NCBI RefSeq assembly: GCF_932294415.1
Contig: NC_065539.1
Span: 52,347,501-52,411,500, forward strand
Source of the DNA: Quercus robur
Taxonomy: Eukaryota; Streptophyta; Magnoliopsida; Fagales; Fagaceae
Direction of reading: 5' to 3'
DNA: 64,000 nucleotides
Positions 1 through 11,507 of this stretch are shown here, piece by piece. The number at the start of each line of letters is the position of its first letter. The stretch's first letter is position 1. The notes under the pieces are model-generated. The model had not been told where the DNA came from, did no database searches, and saw only the letters and a program-made list of their open reading frames with translations. The translations under genes were made by a program, and so were the position numbers.

Positions 1-491
1 TACTTCAAACTTCAAAAAAGTGGTGCTTATTATTTTTAGATGACTTGACTTGATAGTAAGAACTCAAATCTCATGGTTCGAAAAAACTAATAGTAAGATC
101 AATGTCAATCCTTTTTTTCCGCCCCAAAGTTGATGCATATAGTACTTTGCCTTTTGTCAGATATTTATTACATTCACTTCCCACTTAAATATACCCAGAG
201 ACGTGGACCAAATTATCACCTATAGTTGGAGTTAGTACTAATTAATAAACAAATCTTGGACTTTGCTCATTTTTCCTTCATATTAAAATATTAATCTAGT
301 ATATTTTTTTTTAAAAAGCAGACATTGAAACATGTATGAAATCATTGTCATTATAACTCTTTAATTGGGGTCCGAGCTTCCGAGGTCTTATGTTTTAAAT
401 TTCAAGTGGGGCAAGTTTAAAATTTAGCGTCCCCATGTTTCACGGATTATTTTGTTTAGTAGGCCGGCTTTCTTTAACTAATAAACATCTT
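1..491. other. AT-rich intergenic DNA, no gene seen
   Basis: No convincing coding frame, RNA gene or bounded repeat was seen. The stretch is AT-rich and ends in a T-rich tract, which is the tail of the SINE that follows. Confidence 0.5.
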
Positions 492-649
492 TTTCTTTTT
501 TTTTTTTCTTTAGAGAATTTTAACCTATAACGTCTGCTCTTGATGATAGCTCTTTATCATCAGACCAAGACACCAATCAGTTTTTGGTGTAACCGGGATT
601 GAATCCAAAATCTCTTATATAACCATCAGAGATTTTACCAGTTGAGCTA
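492..649 (-). mobile_element. tRNA-derived SINE (family A), copy 1
   Basis: Read on the minus strand, the element opens with a tRNA-like A box (TTAGCTCAACTGGTAAAA). A B-box-like stretch (GGATTCAATCCC) follows, then a body shared with the copies at 4.6 and 27.5 kb, and an A-rich tail. It is flanked by a perfect 15-bp direct repeat, ACTAATAAACATCTT, at 477-491 and 650-664. That repeat is the target duplication expected for LINE-driven insertion. It is not a tRNA gene, because no acceptor stem or full cloverleaf is present. Confidence 0.85.
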
Positions 650-800
650 ACTAATAAACATCTTGATTCAAAGGAGAATTATCTACCAAGAGCATGTAGC
701 TATCTCCTTTCACTTACTATAGTAATTGATTTATTAAGAAGAGAGTATACTATATCATATATATTTTACTCATTAAAATAAGATATTATTTTATTTAATA

Positions 801-1495
801 TGTGCGGTGGTGTCTTCCCAATGACCTTGGGCTCGTTGGGCCTGAACCCCCAATTAATTTTATTCTGTTTTGGGTTTAGCCCACAATGAGAGTTCTCAAA
901 AGAAGTTTAGCTTAAGATTGATGGTTTAAAACGATTGTGCGATGGTTATTTACTAGAAATGTAATTGTCTGAGGAGAATATTAGACATTGAGGTGCTCAT
1001 TGGGTGTCTCGAACTGGATCACCTTTCCTGAGTACTAGTTTCTTACTTTTCTCCTGTGTTTCTCTCCCCAAAATAATGTTCCATCTCCCTAGACTGACCC
1101 CTTCTACCCTTTTTATACCCTTTCAATAGTGGATTTGCTAAGATGGGAGAAGATTTTGCATGTGTGAGTTCCTCCACCAGTGGTGCCTGGATGGCCTTCT
1201 GGGTCTAGGTCACTGTTCTAGCATGTTCAATCACGTATCAAAATTAAGGGCCACGGTTGTGCTGTTGAAATGATTTTATGATAACTTGTGTCTAATGCCG
1301 AATCTTGTGCTTGGCCAGCAGGTTTCCCCAGGGCACTACCTTTCCTCCTCGGGGATAATAGAGTTTGTTCAAATATAGTCGTCGATGGTACATAGGTTTG
1401 TGTATTCAATTTGGTGTTTATTATGTTTGGGTTGGACCTTAAGCTAACAATTTTCGGCTTGGGCCTAGAATGGGCAGAACTTTCACCCTCTTACA
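801..1495 (-). mobile_element. Probable solo LTR, minus orientation
   Basis: The 695-bp segment starts TG and ends CA. On the minus strand it carries a good TATA box (GGTATAAAAAGG, near 1110-1121), as an LTR promoter would. The flanking 5-mers (TAATA and ATATA) match at only three positions, so the target duplication is decayed or the edges are slightly off. No internal retroelement coding sequence adjoins it. It looks like a relic left by LTR-LTR recombination. Confidence 0.6.
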
Positions 1496-1660
1496 ATATA
1501 TATTTATATTTTCATCGTATCGAATAAAAAAAAAGTCAAATAATTACAAACATACCAAGAGTCTTGTATGTCAATTGATTGACATTTCTTAGTTTTTAAC
1601 AAAAACATTTATAGTTTTATTCTCTCTCTTCGAATTATAAAAAATATAAATAAAAAATGG

Positions 1661-1844
1661 GTCATGCTAACGAGTGCCTTTAGGGCACTCATTAACAATC
1701 TATTTTAGGAAAGTTTTGACATCACTTTTATGGGAAATGAAAAAAACTGTCAAAATATTAATTATTTTTTTCTTTTCTCATAAAAACATTTTTTAACTAA
1801 ATTTTTAACCAGTACACAAAGAGCACTCGTTAGCATTTCTCATA
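1661..1844. mobile_element. MITE with GCTAACGAGTGC terminal repeats
   Basis: A noncoding AT-rich unit of about 180 bp is bounded by inverted repeats. GCTAACGAGTGC lies at 1665-1676 and its reverse complement at 1823-1834. No coding capacity is present. A related element with TTAACAAGTGCC ends lies at 4.96-5.11 kb. Confidence 0.65.
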
Positions 1845-2984
1845 AAATATTACAAACAATCAACACATACACACAGATCTCTACCCTAACGTGGCATGGA
1901 CCCGACATTCCATGGGCCACGTGAGGCAAGCAAGATAGATAACACAAATAACTGGTCTGGTATAAGTATAACTGTATAGTGTGTATAATTGGGAATGTTC
2001 TTTTCTACCAAATATATATATATATATACTTTTCAAAAAAATATATATATATATATATATATTATATAATATAATATAATACATACGTGGGAATGTAAGC
2101 AGTAAAAGATTCTTTTGGGGTAGACAACAAAGACAAAAAAACTGGAAGAGGTAAAGATGATTGAGAATTGTACAAATTATATCCCAAACGTTGTGTCATG
2201 GATTAGTGATGCTGATGCGCATGCCTCATTGTTCTTCTTCTAACACACATACTCCTCTTATTAACACAACACAGCAGGAGGAGCAGTGTCTACTGTCTAC
2301 TCTTTACTTTATCTGACTACACCCATGTGGTGGCCAGTGCGTCTGGCCCACCTCACTACCACCCTCCCCCAACTTTCCCAGCTTTTCCTCTCTCACACTA
2401 TTTGCTTCTTTTTTTTCTCCCTTGATCTGACTTCGGTTTCCGCAAAAGTACTCTTCCCTCCCCCTTCTCTTTCACACCACCCAAACACCCCCTTATCCTA
2501 CCTCATTTTTCTTTTTTGAGAAACTACCTCATTTTTCTTACTCTACCAATCTTGTCCTCCTTGCACAGTTGCACCCACACACCTCAAAAGCCAAACTGCT
2601 CGGACTCGGTTTAATTGATTTGAAGAATGAAGATACAATCATACAAATACAATATTTTATTTATGAGAAAGGTTAACGGACACTTAGAATGATTTATTGT
2701 GGGGTTTACTTAATAAAAAATTTGTATAAATTGTTAAGATAACTGAAAATAGTACTAAACTCACAATTGAAACTCAAAAAATCAATTTTATTAATTCTAC
2801 ACCCTGTAAAAAGTTGGTCAAAAATATGATATAAGGCAAAATAAACTAACATAAAAGTCTTTCTCAACTGCCACCTTATTGTGCCTATTAACACTACCCT
2901 TTATTTATTCAGCAAACCATCCCTTCAACTCCAAGTTTTTAGGCTAATGTGTTACTTGAAGAGTATGAACTCGATTTGATTAAG

Positions 2985-3024
<40 letters not shown>

Positions 3025-3027
3025 AGA
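1845..3027. other. Intergenic DNA with AT microsatellites
   Basis: No gene is supported. TA-dinucleotide runs lie near 2013-2062 and 2986-3021. A pyrimidine-rich stretch at 2340-2560 gives rise to spurious open frames of biased composition. Confidence 0.5.
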
Positions 3028-3190
3028 GAGAGAAGTGTTACGTCACAATATTTTCATGACACTTTCACAAAAAATCTTAGGTGATACATTATTACTGGTT
3101 TTAAATATTTACCTACTGGTAACAACAAGTAACAATCTACCAAATATAATTTAATGTGAAAATGTTATGGACATAACATTTCTCATAAAA
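3028..3190. mobile_element. MITE with imperfect terminal inverted repeats
   Basis: The left arm (GAAGTGTTACGTCACAATA) pairs imperfectly with the right arm (reverse complement GAAATGTTATGTCCATAAC). The spacer is noncoding and AT-rich. A relative of the same layout lies at 45.46-45.64 kb. Confidence 0.55.
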
Positions 3191-3441
3191 ATATATGTGT
3201 GTACGGTTGTGTGCACATGCGTGTATTTATATATTTATATAGATATTGAATTTTCTATATATAAAGATATCAAATTGGGCAAATTTATATATAAAAAAAG
3301 TTAGTAAGATATAAATTACTATTTATAATTTATCAATAATATAAATAGTATAAAAACCTTGCAAGATTGGCCATTCAAAATTTCTTAGCATAAATTTGTG
3401 AAAGTTATAATTTTATCTTTTTATTTTTTTATATTAATAGT

Positions 3442-4258
3442 TGTAGGGATGCAATTTGAGTCCTAAACCCAAAAGTTAAAAAGGATCTAGGTTTAAAGAG
3501 CCCAATACAATAATTTGTAGAGAGTGGGTTGGAAAACTAGGCTCTAATGAGTTGGGTAGCAATTATAGTGGATCCAAATGACAATAAGGTAAAAGTATAC
3601 TGGTTTTATCTAAAAAAAAATCGTCTCCGGCACAGTCTGAAGAGATCAGTTCTTGTATATATCTCTTGAAGTTGATTACAAGTACAGTTCTTATTACTAT
3701 AATATTTCTCTCTCAATTCTTTGGTCCCCTTCTCTCAGGATCTCCCTTCTATTTTATACTCTCTTCCTCTTTTTCATCTTTGCCCTCCACGTGTAGATTA
3801 GATTGTTAATGTTGATTCTTGTCACATCAGCACCCTCCTAAAGTCTTTGGGGAGTAGCTGTAAGGCTGAAAACTACTATTCAGGTATTACTTCCTCATTA
3901 ATGCAGCCAGAGAGTTAGTTGCAGAGTATTCAATGCGGTGGTAGCAGCTTTCCCTTAGATATTTCATAACCTTCCTCTATCCTGTTCCTTCTTGATACTT
4001 ATCCTCAACAGTGGAATTGTTCGAAATGTTGCTCTTGATGGTAGACCGTACCTTCTAACCTCGGCTTTGCTCAGCCGAGGAAGCATTCCTCCTCGGACCG
4101 CCCTCTTGGACAATTATGATCAAACCTCATCTCCCCACTCACTAACATGGATTCTTATGACAGTGTTTACCCATCCTTAGACTACTTAATGTCCTCGGAT
4201 TGAGCCTTCCGGCCCAATATATATATAGATACATATCACTGGGATTATCACCCCTACA
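3442..4258 (-). mobile_element. Solo LTR with exact 5-bp target duplication (ATAGT)
   Basis: This is an 817-bp TG...CA unit flanked by ATAGT at 3437-3441 and 4259-4263. On the minus strand it has a TATA box (GAGTATAAAATAG, near 3750-3770). Near its minus-strand 3' end it carries the block ACCCACTCTCTACAAATTAT shared with other LTRs here. A hairpin with CCTCGGCT and AGCCGAGG arms lies at 4059-4080. No internal retroelement sequence remains. The unit marks a former Gypsy-type insertion removed by LTR-LTR recombination. Confidence 0.88.
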
Positions 4259-4604
4259 ATAGTGTGTTTACTATATATATATGAAAAGAATAAGTTAATT
4301 AAGTATTTGTGAACAAGCTCAAGTTCATTCAATAGGAAAATTAATTAAATTTAAATATATAATTAAATTTATTTATAAACTCAAGTGTTGTAATTTAAAA
4401 TAAAAATGAAGGTTCTTGAAATCATTCCACTTAGCTTTGGTTTTAAATTTTAATAACTCTAGGAACACAAAACTTTTCACAAGTTATTTCACAATTGTTG
4501 AATTATCAAGTTGTTAATAGTTGATAATAAAGTGATCTTATCAGTGAGAATAATCATTAATAAAAACTTGTGAACTCAATTATTGTGAAAGGAAAAAATT
4601 AAGT

Positions 4605-4955
4605 TGGTTCCATTTAGGTCAACTGGTAAGGTCTATTGTGGGAGGAACGAATTTTTCCCCAATTAGGTATTGTTTGCTTTAGGAATGGGTCGAGGAGCCG
4701 ATGCCACCCTCACGAATTTGTTCAATCCCACATCGGGGAGAGACGCCTCCCACCCTTGCCTTATAAACACTTGGCCTAAGAAAAGGTGTACCATAGTATG
4801 TGCCCATTCCCAAAGCGAACAATACCTGATTGGGAAAAGATTTGTTCCTCCCACATCTCTGATAATTGAATAAAAGATCTGTGTATTGGTTCTGATAGAG
4901 CTATCATCAGGAGCGAACGTCATAGGTTGAAACATTCTTACAAAAAAAAAAAAAA
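4605..4955 (+). mobile_element. SINE (family A), copy 2, split by a TRIM-like insertion
   Basis: The A-box region (TAGGTCAACTGGTAAGGTCT) lies near 4616-4635. The 3' body (GAGCTATCATCAGGAGCGAA) and A-tail lie at 4899-4955. In between sits a 219-bp inserted unit (4637-4855) that is absent from the SINE copies at 0.5 and 27.5 kb. The outer target duplication is not clear. Confidence 0.75.
4637..4855 (+). mobile_element. TRIM-like short LTR unit with ~50-bp terminal inverted repeats and an snRNA-like promoter
   Basis: The 219-bp unit begins TGTGGGAGGAAC and ends with the reverse complement. The inverted similarity extends about 50 bp inwards. Flanking 5-mers TCTAT and TCTCT fit a 5-bp target duplication with one change. 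Inside is ATCCCACATCG at 4725-4735, which matches the plant snRNA upstream sequence element (RTCCCACATCG). TTATAAAC follows 26 bp later, at 4761-4768. The TG...CA ends and 5-bp duplication favour a solo TRIM-type LTR. A MITE is the alternative. Confidence 0.6.
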
Positions 4956-4961
4956 AGAAGA

Positions 4962-5106
4962 AGTTAACAAGTGCCCTAAAAGTATTTGTCAATGGACTAT
5001 TTATGGAAAATGAAAAAAATAACTAAAATAGTTTATTTATTTATTATAAAAATAATATTAAAACTTTTTTAAAATGGTAATAAGTATCTTAAGGCACTTG
5101 TCAATT
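4962..5106. mobile_element. MITE related to the one at 1.66 kb
   Basis: TTAACAAGTGCC at 4964-4975 and its near-complement GGCACTTGTCAA at 5093-5104 bound an AT-rich, noncoding unit of about 145 bp. It lies directly after the SINE tail. Confidence 0.5.
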
Positions 5107-5299
5107 GGATCTATTGTGAAAAATGTTTAAAAAGTTTTTTTTTTTTTTTTTTTTTGATAATCATGTTTAAAAAGTTATTGAGTTGGTAGTGTGGCATTAC
5201 TTTTATGAGTTGGTAGAGTAAGAATAATCAACTTTTGGCATTTGATGAGTTTGAAGAAAAAAAATAAAATAATAAATAGTGGATTGGCAACTTCACCCT

Positions 5300-5762
5300 T
5301 CACAACTTGCGCATAGTTGAGGCAAAAATGGCATAAAACGTTTTACTTGGTGTAACTGTAACTTTACTCATCCTACGTCATAATCCTCACTTTACCAATA
5401 CATATCCTGCGCACCCCAACACTTACCCCGCTCACTTTAGCACCTTTCTCGCGCCACCATGTGCGTGTTCCCCTAAAATCCTACGCACCCAAGCGCATTC
5501 TAGCACCGCCCCCCGGCCCAACTTTTTCAGACGCCAAAACGCGTGTCTCTCCATAAACCGTCCACGTCAGCTCGCCGTTTGCTCACTCTACACTTAACTT
5601 TATCTTCTGCCTTGTCCCTTACTCTCTCTCTCTCTCTGTCTCTGATTCTTCGTTTTTTCATTTTCTAGGGTTTCGATTTTCTTCTTCTTCTTCTTCTTCT
5701 TCTTCTTCTAGTGAATTCTGAGTTGTATTACTGAGTTGAAGTGAAAGAGAACCAAGCAAACC
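5300..5762 (+). promoter_or_regulatory. Promoter and 5' leader of the FRIGIDA-like gene
   Basis: This stretch is clearly more GC-rich than the DNA around it. It holds AAACGCGTGTC (near 5537-5547), a CAMTA-type CGCGT motif, and TCCACGTCAG (near 5563-5572), an ACGT-core bZIP-type site. A long pyrimidine patch follows, with CT repeats near 5622-5640 and CTT repeats at 5680-5709, typical of TATA-less plant promoters and leaders. No clear TATA box was seen. The motif assignments are by sequence only. Confidence 0.5.
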
Positions 5763-8700
5763 ATGGGGTCGATCCCCGATCCAGGCGAGTTGACCGAGTT
5801 GACTCCGCCGAGTTTCGACGAGTTCCAGAGGCAAACCTCACTGATGACGAGCTGCACACTTCTCTGGAAGGAGCTCTCCGACCACTTCACTTCCTTGGAG
5901 CAGAACCTCCTGAAGAAATCTGAAGCTCTCAGGAACAAAATCCAGAGCCTGGACCAAGAAACCAAGGTTTCACTCAGCGAGCTTGAGCAGCGCGAGGTCA
6001 CTATCGAAGGCAGCGTCAAGATCGCCCTCGGGAAGCTCGGGGAGAACAAGGACGCCGCTCTCATCGCTCTCCGGAAAGTCTCCGGCGAGGACGAGAACGG
6101 CGAGGTCGACGACGGCGAGGGGCTGTTGCTCGTGCTGAAGTCGTTTTGCGTGAAAATGGACGCGCTAGGGTTTTGGAGGTTTGTGACTGGGAAGAAAAAG
6201 GAGTTGGAGTCGTTGAGAGCTCAGATGCCTTTGGCTTTAACTGAGTGCCTCGATCCGGCGAGGTTCGTGCTCGAATCGATATCGGAGGTGTTTCCGGTGG
6301 ACAAGAGGGTGGAGAAGAGTGAGAGAGGGAACGATTTGGGCTGGGCCTGTGTTCTGGTTCTGGAATCGCTGATACCGGTGGTGGTGGACCCGGTGATCGG
6401 AAAGTCGAGGCTGCTGGTGACGCCGACCGTGAAGGCGCGCGCGAAGAGGATCGCGGAGACGTGGAAGGCGAGCTTGGAGGAGCGCGGTGGAATCGAGAAC
6501 GTGAAGACTCCGGACGTGCACACCTTCTTGCAACACTTGGTGACCTTCGGGATTGTGAAGAAGGAGGATGTCAATTTGTATCGGAAGCTCGTCGTCGGTT
6601 CGGCCTGGAGGAAGCAGATGCCTAAGCTCGCCGTTTCGCTCGGCCTCGGCGATAAAATGCCCGGTAAATATGATTCTTTTGTTATGTGTGTTTTGAATTT
6701 TCTATTTTTAGAATGAATTAATGAATTTTTTTTTCTCTGTATCAGTTTAATTACATTTTTGGAAGCGTGTAGGTTAAGCTTTATTTAGTATATTGAAAGA
6801 AATTTCGGGAATGATGCATTGATGCATGAATTTCACTTTGGAAGAGTTATGGGGTTAGGCACATATCTAGATTCTAGAGGAGTTACATGGGCTTTTTGGG
6901 TATCTAGATCTGTGTGTGTTTGTACTTGTGATTGCATTAGTATGAGGATGTAGAGTCATTGAGTCATTGCATAAGTGTTGCTTATGCTTCCTGGCATCTG
7001 TGGTTCCATGTGTTGATATAAGCATGGACGTTTTGTTCTTATATTTGGTTGGTATTTACATGAATTATGATTTATTATTTTTATTTTTATTATTTTTATT
7101 TTTTGGGCTTGAAGAAATATGATTTGGATAGAATAGAAAGATGGAAAAGAATGCATGTGGCTGACTCTGACTAGTTTTTTGTTCAGGATTTGTAGCTGAC
7201 CCCAAAATGTTAGGACTAAGGGCTGGTTGTTGTATATATGGTTCATTGTAAGACATCATTTCCAATGAATGTATTCTTAGAGTTCTAAGTCCGTTATGGA
7301 ATCAGTCAATTTGATTACTTGGCTTTGGAATCACCACCAAACACAAGCACAATTTTCACCAATGAAATATTATTAATCAAAATAGTTTGAATACAAATAA
7401 ACTATCTAGAGCTTTTATAAAGCCTCCATGAAATAAGGAGATGAAGATCAACTAATTCTAGTTGAATTCAAAATACTAATCCCTATCTAAATAAATAATA
7501 ACTTAAAATATGAAATAATCCATTGAAAATCCAGATAATTTCTTGTTGTGCTCCCATATCAATGTTCCTTGTCCTCTGTTAGCTTTTGTCTATAGGTTTT
7601 TTGTTTGTTTTCCTTGCATCCAAAGGTCTCCTGGCATGTGATATGCACATTAGCGTATGGCCTGTATCTGTTGAATTATATGTTACTACATGAATGTAAC
7701 ATTGCTTTTAAACACGTGGTAAAGATACTTAGTTTAATTTCATTAGGTTGACTGAGTTATATATTGTTGGTGTCATGGTGCTTTGTTGTTTAGAATAAGT
7801 ATTTGGAGGAGTTCATGGCTGGTCTTTATTTTAATCTCGGCAGTATCGCCATTGATATGTTCAGATTTTTATAAATATTTAAATGTTTGAAACATTAACA
7901 AGTATTTGTGAGTGACAAAAAATTTTTGTAAGATACATTTTGCAATCCTGCTAGTTGTCTCAAGTTGTGGCTCTTTCTACCAAGGAGATTCAGTTATCAT
8001 TTTTTCCCCAATTAAACAGTTATCAGTAATTGTAACTTTTGTGGAATTGAAATATTTCAAATTAGTGAAGATTAGCAACGATGTAAGCTACTTGTTACTT
8101 ATATACTACTAGTCTATAAAAGTCTAGAACATTTTCTGTATGTAATTCGAATTATAATATGTGTGTGGTTGAACCTGGTTGAGGTCTGCTTTATGCATGT
8201 AGAACATGGAATATTTAGAGGTTCAACACAAGTTTACTTTAGTCCCATTGTTTTATGATATTTTGTCAACATCCCATGCTTGTTCTAGTGCCTGTCATGA
8301 ATGTCTCGACTAGTTGAGTTGTTAATACTTTTACTGTATTGTTATGCGCAGATATGATTGAGGAATTAATCAGCAGGGGACAGCAGCTTGATGCTGTGCA
8401 TTTTACTTATGAAGTTGGTCTTGTGGACAAATTCCCTCCTGTTCCTCTTCTGAAAGCTTATTTGAAGGATGCAAGGAAGGCTGCAGCTTCTATTATGGAT
8501 GATCCCAATAATCCCGGCCGAGCTGCGGTATTTCTTTTGTTATTACATCCTGAATCTTATATCCTAATAATTCTTATGGGCTGTTGTAGTCTAGAAAAAT
8601 CAAATGATCTCTCTTCTTGGTGATTAATCTGATGTCTTTTTACAGTCCTGGGTTTTCTCATTCCTAGCACTCTTTTCTGGCCTTTGACATTGTTCTATGT

Positions 8701-9756
8701 TTGGAAGCAAGCTTTTGTGCCAAAAAAGGTTCTGGTCACTAAAGCCTCTTCTTGTTGGGGGAAATACAATTTCTACTATGCATATGCATCTAGGTAGGAT
8801 TTCAGGGAATAAAATGTGAAATAGGTTCAGGATATTAAAGGCCATCTATGTTGGGTGAAGCACGATTTCACTCTATGCAAGCATAACCTTTCTGAGTTTT
8901 TCTTTCCTTTTTTTTTTAAAATGTTTGGCTGTGGGGTGGGGGGAAGTTGTTATGTTTTCTACAAACGCAGTAGATAATGCAGAAAAGTATAGGCATCCAA
9001 GCTTTTTGAATTGCATGTGTAGGTGTGTGTGTTTATCTTGAAACAGTACAATATCTACAAATATGTTATGATGAGATTAACACGATTGCAGTCCCCTACT
9101 TTAATGGCTCTCTTTGATAATTGGAAGATGATGGCTGTAGAAAGTGGGTAATGTATATTTTCCCAATATGAGAGGCAACTTAGGGTGGGAGATCTACACC
9201 TCACTTCTATTTAACGAGTAATTCTTTGTTGCCTTTGCAGCAACTAGCTGGACGTAAGGAGCAGTCAGCACTTCGGGCTGTCATCAAGTGTATTGAAGAG
9301 TACAAACTAGAGGATCAGTTCCCTCCAGAACATCTTAAGAAGCGCCTTGAACAGCTAGAGAAGGCCAAGACAGAGAAGAGAAAACCAGCAGCAGTCCCTG
9401 CCAACAAAAGAACAGCAGCAGTCCTCCCTGCCAACAAAAGAACACGAGCTAACAGCGGTGGCCCCATGCCTCCAGCCAAGGCTGGACGTTTGACAAATGC
9501 TTATGTGTCTTCCTTCCCTGCACCACCTACAATTGTTAGGTCTCCCTCTCATGCTCAGTACCCTGCTGGCATCCCCGCATACCATTCCCCACCCCCCATG
9601 TATGGCAGCAGAAGCCCACCAACAAATCCTTATGCTTACTCACCAGAAGCAGCCCCACCTCTTGTATCATACCCAGTAGCTCCCATGAACTATCCTGCAT
9701 ATGGAGGCTATGGCAATGGAATTGCACCAGCTTATCAGCAGGCTTACTACCGATAG
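5763..9756 (+). CDS. FRL4A: FRIGIDA-like protein, FRL4A type (three exons)
   Basis: This gene encodes a FRIGIDA-family protein. Exons are 5763-6663, 8352-8527 and 9241-9756. The introns begin GTAAAT and GTATTT, end GCGCAG and TTGCAG, and keep the frame. The product is 530 aa, close to the roughly 530 aa I recall for Arabidopsis FRL4A. The start MGSIPDPGELTEL and the segment TSCTLLWKELSDHF are hallmarks of FRL4A/4B. A short coiled coil lies at about residues 35-85 and the FRIGIDA domain covers about 100-400. A basic KR-rich segment (about 395-425) and a Pro/Tyr/Ser-rich tail follow. FRI itself activates FLC in the nucleus. FRL4 proteins are nuclear relatives whose own role is poorly defined. 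Exon 3 contains a tandem duplication of the ANKRT-containing segment. Family assignment is strong. The choice between 4A and 4B is less sure. Confidence 0.93.
6664..8351 (+). other. Intron 1 of the FRIGIDA-like gene, with a probable LTR fragment
   Basis: This 1.69-kb AT-rich intron starts GTAAAT and ends GCGCAG. At about 7318-7560 the minus strand reads like an LTR piece. It has a TATA-like TTTATAAAAGCTCT and then a U5-like AT-rich stretch, and no coding remains. Other open frames in the intron show no recognisable protein. Confidence 0.5.
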
Positions 9757-11507
9757 ACATGACTACTCTTTGAAGATGGTAACCACTGATATGATGACCC
9801 CAAAATCTCATTTGCTTTCTAAATGGTTTGTCTGTAATCACTAACCGTTTAATGGTAGCGATGTATGTGTGTTAATCGTAACATTTGTCCTACTTCTTGC
9901 TCTGCCATAGTGAGAAGTTGTATTTCTAATGTTGATCAAACTTTAGATCTAGGTGACTGTGGAAAGTAATTAGGATGGCAAGAAACAGCATCAAGGACTT
10001 GAGGAACTACCGATGCCGTTTGTTTAGTTATAGAAACTGCTCTTACTATTTTGTCTTGGTCTTCTTCCCATTCTTGAAAATGTGGCTTCAAATTGAAACA
10101 AATGCCATCTGTGTTTTTAAATTGTTAAGTTGATTTTTCTTTTAAAAAATGGATGGTATTTGATTCCATCTGAGCCTCTACTATTTTCTTCCTTGATTTG
10201 GTGAATGATGGGTGCCAGAAAATTTGCTTGATCACAGAGCATGTGCTTCACCACCTGTTTCTGTGGTGGTGATGATGCCCCATACCTTATGTTAGATGGG
10301 ACAATGATAGCAAGTTAGGTGGTTCAGATGCGACAAAGTAAAAAAGTAAAACAAATCATCTTTTTATCCCATCAGGAGCTATATCGTAGCTTTAATTAGA
10401 CAAGAGGAATCACTAAACCAGTGAGTTGATCTGGAGCTTTTGTCCTGGAAGTTGCCGAGTAATTACCCCCTTTTTTCCATAATGGATCAATGTATGTTTA
10501 TTAACTGTGTACTGTATGCCCATTATGAATTCGTGCCCTCTGTATACGTTTATGGTGTGTAAATCTCAATAGGCGCCCATTTTGGCAAGGAATTAGGAAA
10601 AGCTTGAGGAAATTTGTTATTTAACATTATTTTTGTAACAATTTTGTTAGTTGTCAAGTTTCCAATTTGAAGCTAAACAATGGTGTTCTTCGTCTTTGAC
10701 CTGGCCCGTGGGTGTGGTGGCTTCTTCTTCTTCAGATCTGCCATGTGGGTTTCTTTGTGTGGGTTCTTCTTCTTCTGATCTGGTGGGTTTTCTTTTTCTG
10801 ATCTGCTGGGTTCTTCTTCTTCTTCTTGCCGAACTCGAGTCTATAAGACTTGAGTTCTTTCATTGAACTCGATCTTCTCGGGCTCAAGATGTTTGTTAAT
10901 ATGTTTCAAAAACATGTCAACTAACAGAATAGTTGCTAAAACCATGTTAAATGCAAATTTCTTTGGAAAAACTTATAAGTTTCCCAACTGTTGAGTTGAA
11001 ATATTTGGATTTGTTTCTAAAAAAAAAGAAGAAGAAATATTTGGATTAGTGAATGATAAAATTTATGTCAATGGAATTGTGCGAAATTGATATTAAAGTA
11101 ATCACAAATTTTTATTTTAATAAGTTGTGAAAAAGAGTTTTGAGGATTTTTTTTATTCTTTTTAAAAGGAAGAAAAGTTGTGAACGTTTTTGTCTCCAAC
11201 CTTGGCTGCCTCATTAGATAATGGTACAAAGAAGAAAACACTTTTTGCTGAATAAATCTCTAAACAATGGGATGTAATGCTTCCCTTCCGTAACTCCTGT
11301 CATCATTTTGCAACAAAGTTGGTTGAGTTATAAGTGTTAGACTCTCTTTTTTTACTCTTTCTCGAAGTAATTCATGTTCTTCTAACTATTGTTGTTATGT
11401 ATTATATTTTCTTGATTTCTTTTAGTATAACTAAAGTTTTTAATTTTCAAAATTTTTTATTCTCTTAAAGGGATTATCATGAAAATAAAAGGTTATCAAA
11501 TAATTAT
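9757..11507. other. 3' flank of the FRIGIDA-like gene and intergenic DNA
   Basis: The first few hundred bases are presumably the 3' UTR; no polyadenylation site was fixed. The rest shows no gene. A stretch at 10.68-10.85 kb rich in TTCTTC and GATCTG is low-complexity and yields a Ser/Leu-rich spurious frame. Confidence 0.5.

Noticed and set aside
4725-4768. A further snRNA gene downstream of the USE/TATA pair at 4.7 kb
   Set aside because: No U1, U2, U4, U5 or U6-like sequence follows the TATA box. The next bases run into the element's terminal repeat.
4663-4992. 109-aa minus-strand and 67-aa plus-strand frames as genes
   Set aside because: They span the inserted TRIM-like unit and the SINE tail. 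A poly-Phe run comes from the A-tail.
5708-6574. Minus-strand frames of about 100-118 aa opposite exon 1 of the FRIGIDA-like gene
   Set aside because: They are shadows of a GC-richer real exon on the plus strand and show no recognisable protein.
10651-10866. 71-aa Ser/Leu-rich frame after the FRIGIDA-like gene
   Set aside because: Its composition comes from TTCTTC and GATCTG low-complexity DNA. There is no domain and no support from context.
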